Shown: piece after piece, positions 57,947 through 64,000 of the stretch | How positions within the stretch are numbered: the first letter of the stretch is position 1 | How the letters are laid out: every line of letters starts with the position of its first letter | Source of the DNA: Ulva prolifera | Lineage: Eukaryota; Chlorophyta; Ulvophyceae; Ulvales; Ulvaceae | NCBI GenBank assembly: GCA_023078555.1 | Contig: CM041197.1 | Span: 4,981,810 to 5,045,809 of the forward strand | Direction of reading: 5' to 3' | Length of the DNA stretch: 64,000 nt | Made by a program: the position numbers and the translations under genes | Notes under the pieces: model-generated | The model's database searches: none | What the model saw: the letters and a program-made list of their open reading frames with translations, nothing else | Told to the model about the DNA's origin: nothing

Positions 57947-60115
57947 ATGGCCACCTTCAATTACAACCTCCAGCGGTTCATCTACAGCGTGGCTGTGGCC
58001 GCTCTGATGCTGCTGGCGACTGCAGCAGCCGATGCGGGCGCCGCGGCGGACTTTGTGGTCGTCGGTGGTGGCACTGCCGGTTGCGTTGTCGCCGCACGCA
58101 TCTGCCGCGATCTCCCCGACGCGTCCGTCCTGCTGCTCGAGCGCGGCAAGCCCCGCGGCCGCGAGGACAACCTGCTCGTGCGGTCGCCCGTGCGGTACCA
58201 GGAGACCTGGACCATCCCGGACTTGACGGAGACGTGGCAGTCGGAGCCGAACCCCGGCCTACGCGGCCGCACGCTGCCGCTGCAGACCGGCAACACGCTC
58301 GGCGGCAGCAGCGCGGTCAACACCGCGCAGTGGGTGAAGCCGCCACTGGCCACTTTTGACGGTGACGCCTGGGGCTTCTCTGGTGCGGCCCCCCGGCAGT
58401 GTGCATGTTTGACATCCCTGCATGTTTGAACCACACGAGGAGACGGTGTGAGGCCACATGCACTGCCTGCTGTGCGTTGTGCAGAGCTGCTGATTAGGCG
58501 TGCTGCTGGTGTGATGGTCAGGTGCTCGCGCGTGGGGCACTCCACAAAAGCGCCGCTGATCATGAGCAGCTCCCGCTGCGGCAGCATGCGGACGGCAACT
58601 GCGAACTGCGCGCTTACACCAACATACACCCTACGCAGGACTTGACTCACAGAAAGCAGGCCGGCTGTACCGCCGCGCAGAGCGGCGGCTACAAGTGGCG
58701 CAGCCGCCGCCGGAGCGGCAACACACATACGCGCCTGAGTACCTCGCCGCCGCCGAAGCGGTCGGGATTCCGACCGACGACGACCCCCTCTCGCGCAGCG
58801 GGCCCCCAGAGGATGGCTTATGGGTCAACGCCGTCGCCGTCGGCAGCAAGGGCCGCCGGCAGGACTCGTGCTCCGCGTACCTGACGCCACTGCTGCGCGA
58901 GGGCCGCGAGTGCGCGGGGCGTGTGGAGATCGTACAGTCGGCAACAGTGGCTAAGGTGGTGATCGAGGGGGGCCGCGCGGTGGGGGTGCGGTACCTGGAC
59001 GGGGAGGGTGTGGAGCAGGAGTCTTCGGCGGGGGTCGAGGTGGTTCTCTCGGCGGGGCCGTTCGGGTCGCCGAAGGTGCTGCAGCTGAGTGGCGTCGGGC
59101 CGCCGTCGGTGCTTGACGGCCTTGGCATCGATGTCGTGGTGGACCTTCCGGTCGGCCAAAACACGATCGTGCGCCTCCACCTCTGCCTGATAGCCACCCA
59201 TATGGGAATTTTACTCCACTGCACGGCGCCGGCTGTGCAAACACCAGCAGATTCGACGCCAGGGTTGCGCTTTGCTGCTTTTTGGATCGCCCCGTCACGT
59301 CGATGAATATGCATGGTCTCGCACCCACAGCCTGGAAACTGACAGACCCGCACCGTGATGCTCCACGTCACAAACACAATGCAGGGTTTTCCCAAAAAGC
59401 ACCCATAAGCGTTGTCAGTCCGCGTGGTCAACGGACACTCTCCCTGCAGGCACGCGCGGCGGCGCTGATGATCGACACGTACACCGCACCCCTTGCCCCG
59501 GAGGCCAACAGCGACATCTACAACTCGTCTGCGGCGCGTGAGCAGTTCGCGCGCGGGGACGGCGGCGTCCTCGCCGTCAGCCCCGCCGGCGGCAACGGCG
59601 TCATCGCGTCTGCAAACACGTACACCAGCTTCACCAACACGCCCACCCCCGGCACCAACGACAAGTTCATCGTGTCCCTCTGCGGCGTGAACCCCAGCTC
59701 CCGCGGCAGCCTCCGCGCCGCGAGTACCGACCCCTTTGCGCCCCCGGCGATCACTGCAAACTACTACGGCTCCGCCGCGGAGCTTGACAACGCCGTGCAA
59801 TGCATGCGGCGGCTGCGGGAGATCCACGACGAGCTCACGCCGGGACTCGGGCTGACGCCGCTCGTGCCGGGGAATGGGGACGTTAACACGGACTCCGTGC
59901 GCGCGAGTATTGTAGGGTTCAACCACTTTGCGGCAGGGTGCGCGCTGGGGGAGGTGGTGGATGCGGATTTCAAGGTGATTGGGGTGGCGGGGCTGCGGGT
60001 GGTGGACGCGTCGGTGATGCCGGACATTCCGCCGTTCGCGGGCCCGATGGCAACGGTGTACATGATTGCTGAGCTGGCATCTGAGATCATTGTTGCTGAG
60101 CATGGGAGCAGGTAG
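57947..60115 (+). CDS. GMC-family FAD-dependent oxidoreductase, secreted or membrane-targeted
   Basis: Three exons are inferred: 57947-58382, 58660-59168 and 59450-60115, giving 536 residues, a normal length for the family. The ATG at 57947 has a strong context (GTCACCATGG) and starts a signal peptide (FIYSVAVAALMLLATAAA). The Rossmann FAD motif FVVVGGGTAGCVVA follows at about 36-49, with LLLERG as the ribose-binding strand, and the GMC signature GNTLGGSSAVN at about 112. Exon 2 has VVLSAGPFGSPKVLQLSGVG, the second GMC signature. Exon 3 has HFAAGCALGEVVDADFKVIG, then LRVVDASVMPDIP. The spacing resembles plant HOTHEAD/mandelonitrile-lyase-like proteins. By eye the second catalytic segment reads PPFAGPMATVYM, where relatives have an Asn or His (as in TNPQAT), so the usual catalytic pair may be incomplete. 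Substrate is unknown; alcohols or hydroxy acids are typical for the family. Confidence 0.85.
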
Positions 60116-61170
60116 GGGGGTCCTCGTCCTCGCACGGGTGCCGATCATGAGGTATGCTTGACCCTGGTCCCCTACGGAAGAACATTCACCACCATGTAGA
60201 CGAGCGAGGGTGGTGATACAGCCAGTGTCAGTCGAGCGAGGCAGTACAGAGCGCTGTGTTGCTGCAGTGCTGCTTGGGGGCACCTCTGGTGGTGTGATTA
60301 GTTTAAACTCCGAGCTATGTCCACGGACATGGATCGCACACTACAGCATGGGAGGGCATTATTTGTTGTGCAGGACTGAGGGGCTGTAGGCCCACGGTCA
60401 CCGCACCGGGGCCCGGCTTCCCATAGCGCAAGTAAGAAAGACTGGACTTGTTCACACCAGTGCTGCTCCCCACCGTGCAGGTACCGTGCAGGTGCCATGC
60501 AGGTGCCGAGGGGCTGTTTACAAAAGAGTGAACGGGACAAAACAAGCACTGAAACCGAATCTCATCCGAATCAACATCAGCATGCACTTGCACACACACG
60601 GACACTACAACTGCTCTCACACCTCAGTCCGGCAGAATCGCGTCCTCTAGGCCCGCATCATACCGCAGCCCCTGCTCCCGAGATGACAAGCCCATGCCGA
60701 GGGTAGTAGTACCCCACCTAGACCAGCCAGGGATGAGAGACGATACAGTTCCATTCGAAAAGAGCAAGCACTCATGGCAGTGCTCATCGCAGATGCAGCC
60801 CTTGGCACTGTGGATGTCACTGGCATTGTTTTCTCAACTGGTCTAGGCTCCAAGGAGAACGATGGGTGCTAGTCAATGCTGTCAACGCCAGCAGAGAAGC
60901 CGCCGCGCGCTGGTGCTAGCCTGGCATAATTCTCTGTGGATCAAAACACTTCTCGAACGCCGGTGCCTTCAGATGGTCTTGCGCGAAAGTATGGCTGCCG
61001 TCCGGATTGGAAATTTAAGTTTAAACGGTGAAGCTTGATAGCTCCGCCAGCGGTTCGCTGGTCCCGACACTCTGAATCCGCGCAGCTGCCGTCAGTGTGC
61101 CACAGACATATCAAGCATGCCAATGTATTCATGAATTGATTGGCAAACGGAAACAAAGGATTTGTCGAAC
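60116..61170. other. Intergenic region between the GMC gene and RE
   Basis: It contains one family-1 retroelement insertion (60504-60703) and otherwise no supportable gene or site. Confidence 0.5.
60504..60703 (-). mobile_element. Family-1 retroelement 3' end, 182-bp insertion with 9-bp duplication
   Basis: TGCCGAGGG at 60504-60512 and 60695-60703 bounds the insert. On the minus strand it encodes the last residues of the element protein (SREQGLRYDAGLEDAILPD then stop) followed by the untranslated tail ending TCACTCTTTTGTAAA. Homology to the 61663 copy stops exactly at the right duplication, as expected for a 5' truncation. Confidence 0.82.
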
Positions 61171-61252
61171 ATGCCATGTACAGTGGTGCTTGCCATACGG
61201 CACGCGCTCACGGTACTGGTCACACTGTCGTCGAGTTGCCTCGCTCAGGCAT

Positions 61253-61311
61253 TCACCAGAGAGATGTTTGTTTTCTCCCGTTCACTCATTTGTAATCTCA
61301 CCAGAGAGATG
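61253..61311 (+). mobile_element. 31-bp family-1 insertion with 14-bp duplication inside RE exon 1
   Basis: TCACCAGAGAGATG occurs at 61253-61266 and 61298-61311. Between them are only the last 31 bp of the family-1 tail (TTTGTTTTCTCCCGTTCACTC to TTTGTAATC). Insert plus duplication adds 45 bp, so the reading frame is kept and 15 residues are added after the predicted signal peptide. Confidence 0.93.
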
Positions 61312-61646
61312 ACGCTCGTGAGCACAGCAAAAGAGCCTCAGGAAGCAGCTGTGGGCGTGCCAAGCACATCGTGATCACGGAGCACATCGACTTCACAGCC
61401 GAGGACATTCACATTGATGAAACAGCGTCTCCAAACGCTGCAGCGTTGGTGCCTGGCAAGTTCACTCACTCCATATCGGTGCGCATTTGCTGCTCAGCCC
61501 TTGCCACTCGAGCTTCTCATGCTGACGCTGCCCATCAGTCCGACGAACAATGCTGCAGCACCGTAAAATCATCAGTCGTTCTCGAGACTGGCAGAACCAG
61601 CACCAGCAATGCAGCACTCTGCGGTGCCAGCTGCGCCATCTGCGCA

Positions 61647-62899
61647 GCTGGTGCATGCAAGGACAATAATTACAAAAGAGTGAACGGGAGAAAACAAACA
61701 CCGAAACCGAATCTTACCCGCATCAACACCAACATACACTCACACACACACACGAACACAACAACCGCACTCACAACTCAGTCCGGCAGGATCGCGTCCT
61801 CCAGGCCCGCATCATACCGCAACCCCTGCTCCCGAGAGATGACAAGCCCAGACTTCCGATACATATCCGCATTGCCACGCTGCAATGACACCGACAACAC
61901 CCGCAGCGCCCACTGGACAAACGCGCCTTTGGAGATGCGCCCACTGGCAGCGGCCACATCCCCCAACTGACCGACCAACCTCACGGCAGCCTTGCCCATG
62001 AAGCCACGCGCGCTTCGACTGCAAACGGAACAAACCGGAACGCGGCATGGTCAGGCACGTCCCGCCGGAAGCGGTCCCGCTTCCTGTACAGGAACATGTC
62101 CTCCGCCCGCTCCGCCGTCGCACCCGTCTCTCGCGCCGCAGCGGCCACGTATGAGGCCGCCGGCGCATGTGTGACAACGACGTCCAAGGCCGCCATCTCC
62201 AGGCGCGGCATGACCACGACGATGTCCCCGCGGCGATTCAGCTCAACACCCGCGCCCCTCGCGCGGGCACGGTAGAGCGGCTCCAGGGCAGACTGCAGTC
62301 CGGCGTAAGAGGCGACCAGGCGCAAGGCACGAGCCAGGTTATCATGGCGCATCTGGGTCTCCTTTGCCACCTTCTTGCAGACCATGGCGTGGTCTGGTCC
62401 GGCGGCAACACCTGCACTGCATTTGCACGGAGGGGGGGGGACGTCCGTCGGGACGCGGAATCGCAGGCGGTGCCACACCGCCAGGACTAACATGTCGTCG
62501 CCCAGGGTGAGAACGCCGCCCGGCAGAGCGGAGAGGAAGGCGCCTGCAGGCCCCCCCGACGCGCTCCTGAGCCACGCCGCTTCCCACCTGCCGGCCGGCG
62601 TGTCGAGGTCGATGCCCTGTAGCAGGAGTGAGGCCGCATGGTCCGCGACCGCGCGCCCCACCTCACGCTGGGCCGCCAGCAGCTTGCCCGAGACGAACTC
62701 GTCCGGTAGGTCACGGGCATCCGCCTCCCACCCCAGCAGCTCATGCAGCTCGTCGAACAAGCCCTGCCAGCGCTGCAACAGACTGCCCCGGCTGCGGCCG
62801 CAGAGGGGGCGGAGCAGGTCCGGGCAGCCGCCGAGGTTGCGCTCGGCCATATGGCCGAGCGCAACCAACATGCACCAGCATATGCTGGTGCATGCAAGG
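61647..62899 (-). mobile_element. 5'-truncated non-LTR retrotransposon, R2-like endonuclease end (family 1), in RE intron 1
   Basis: The 16-bp duplication GCTGGTGCATGCAAGG lies at 61647-61662 and 62884-62899. The element reads on the minus strand from about 62850. It encodes a C-terminal polyprotein part: a CCHC knuckle CKCSAGVAAGPDHAMVC, RHDNLARAL eleven residues on, then RGDIVVV with a second Asp thirteen residues later (LDVVVTHAP) and RKRDRF. This order (C-C-H-C, RH, then a PD-D/E-K-like site) is that of the restriction-like endonuclease of R2-type non-LTR elements. A 2-nt gain near 62005 shifts frame, after which the C-terminus (QGLRYDAGLEDAILPD, stop at 61778) continues in another frame. 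The reverse transcriptase is missing. The 3' tail ends TTCACTCTTTTGTAA at 61670. The 5' junction carries two back-to-back palindromes (62835-62866 and 62869-62894). Confidence 0.85.
62835..62894. repeat. Two adjacent perfect palindromes at the retroelement 5' junction
   Basis: The first (32 bp, 62835-62866) joins element sequence GGTTGCGCTCGGCCAT to its inverted copy. The second (26 bp, 62869-62894) joins an inverted copy of the target, CATGCACCAGCAT, to the target duplication. Only two bases separate them. Confidence 0.93.
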
Positions 62900-64000
62900 C
62901 ATTGCAAATGGCCGGCGCCCCACACGAGGCGCAGTCTCATCGCGAGTTTTGTTCCGGCCAAGACGTACACGAGTGCGGAGCAGTCGATGCGGCAACACTG
63001 GTGACTCACCGGTGACTGAACGTGTGTACGACTTTCCATATGAAGTTGTGCATATCCATGCCTGCAGGGAATGTGCTCACAGCCTGCAGCCACCTTCGCT
63101 CCTGCGGCACTTCCAGGGCGTGGAGTTTGCGCCGCCGCCGTCAACGCCGGCTTCCTACACGTGGCCATGGACAGTGCACCAGGCCCGAGCCAGCTCTGGC
63201 TAGATCTATATCGACAACCTCCACCTCACAGCCACCCCCGCAGCTGCATGCATGGCACCGATGCGCCAGGGGTGTCCATGAGGCAGACCAGCCATGAGCC
63301 ATGAGCCAACGCTGCTTGTCCATGAAGCAGACCAGCTGTTCGCGACCAACGTCACGCTGAACGGCAGGGAACGTACGCTCACGTGCACACCGTGTACATG
63401 TACCTAGGGCTCTACCACTCGAGGATCCGACGCAGCCTCCCGAGGTGCACGCCGTCGTCGTGTACAGTGCGCTGCCCGAAGAGGGCTCTCTTCGATTGCT
63501 CTCTTTGATTGCTCTCTTCGATTGGGGCGACCTTGCCTGGCTTGCAGGCGACGTCAGCTGTGCTCTCGTTTCCAGGCTAGCCGCTGGGCGACGACCGGCA
63601 CCATCAAGATGCCTGCACCAGTCTTTGGAAAGCAAAGTAGGGTCAACCTGAGAGGTTTGTGTGGGTCACATCCCCCCCACGGCCCCCAGCATCTGCGCAC
63701 GCATGCATGCATGCAGACTGCACTCGTCCACCCCTGTCTCGATAACTCAACGGTAGCAGTCTGGACACTATGGCTGACAATTTGCACGCATGCATGCAGA
63801 TTGCACAGTCAGCGAGTGCCTCAACAGCCACGCGGCCGGCGTCCTCCTCACACCGCGCACCCGCGCCGCTGTCACCACCACCGCCTTCCTCGCCAACGCA
63901 CTGCTCCTGGCGCGAAGCGGCGACCGGCCGTCGCGATGTGCGGCTCCGCCGTCGCCGCCCGCGCCAACGCCACCATGCTCTTCTAAACGTGCACGTTCCG

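Larger units (their letters stand above)
61171..64000 (+). pseudogene. Decayed beta-helix receptor copy (RE), continues past the right edge
   Basis: Exon 1 is 61171-61478: a signal peptide (VLAIRHALTVLVTLSSSCLA) and the block RAKHIVITEHIDF before a family donor GTGCGC. It carries a 45-bp retroelement insertion (15 codons, in frame) and a 1-nt loss near 61350; without these it is 264 nt, exactly the length of RC exon 1. Exon 2 is about 63067-63271 (GMCSQPAATF, GVCAAAVNAGFLHVAM, SQLWLDLY) with one extra base near 63212. An exon 3 remnant lies at about 63340-63375 (DQLFATNVTLNGRE). Exon 4 starts at 63800 (AAGVLLTPRTRAAV) with a further frame change near 63930. A 1.2-kb retroelement sits in intron 1. 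Several frameshifts make a functional protein unlikely. Sequencing error cannot be excluded for any single one. Confidence 0.75.

Noticed and set aside
58631..60283. A 550-codon open frame on the minus strand
   Set aside because: It is antisense to the GMC oxidoreductase exons and has no motif of its own.
61981..63168. The full 395-codon minus-strand frame as one retroelement protein
   Set aside because: Its first ~100 codons are outside the target duplication and antisense to RE exon 2; only the part left of about 62850 belongs to the element.

Overview
The window looks like nuclear DNA of a green alga (Chlorophyta-like). Coding regions are GC-rich and broken into many exons by GT-AG introns. 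Donors are unusually uniform (mostly GTGCG, GTGTG or GTGCC) and acceptors are usually TGTGCAG. There are long microsatellites and many fragments of retroelements whose 3' ends finish in TGTAA, the known green-algal poly(A) signal. I saw no bacterial operons, rRNA or convincing tRNA. I cannot name the species.

The window is dominated by one gene family that I reconstructed exon by exon by comparing its copies. The architecture is: signal peptide; a compact ectodomain of about 300 residues that looks like a right-handed beta-helix; a Pro/Ala or Ser/Thr-rich stalk; one membrane helix; a low-complexity cytoplasmic linker; and a Ser/Thr protein kinase. There are five copies. R0 (minus strand, positions 1624 down to 221) runs off the left edge. 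RA (4927-9729) has no kinase exons. RB (16173-28389) and RC (41380-52582) are complete receptor kinases. RE (61171 to the right end) is a decayed copy. Exon lengths and intron phases match almost exactly between copies, which is the main support for the models. All models are predictions without transcript data.

Between RB and RC lie two tandem minus-strand genes for a multi-pass membrane protein of unknown function (G1, 33048-30802; G2, 38280-35813), each with three exons. Between RC and RE is a three-exon, signal-peptide-bearing GMC (FAD) oxidoreductase (57947-60115), closest by motif to the HOTHEAD/mandelonitrile-lyase-like group.

The rest is intergenic and intronic DNA crowded with repeats. 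At least four or five dispersed families are present. One is tied to a coding fragment with a CCHC knuckle and a restriction-like endonuclease domain, as in R2-type non-LTR retrotransposons. Many copies are tiny, 5'-truncated 3' tails (31-95 bp) framed by 13-18 bp target-site duplications visible in the sequence. They sit in intergenic DNA, in introns and once inside a coding exon of RE. A 605-bp GT/CGTGTG microsatellite lies in an RC intron and begins inside the target-site duplication of one such insertion.
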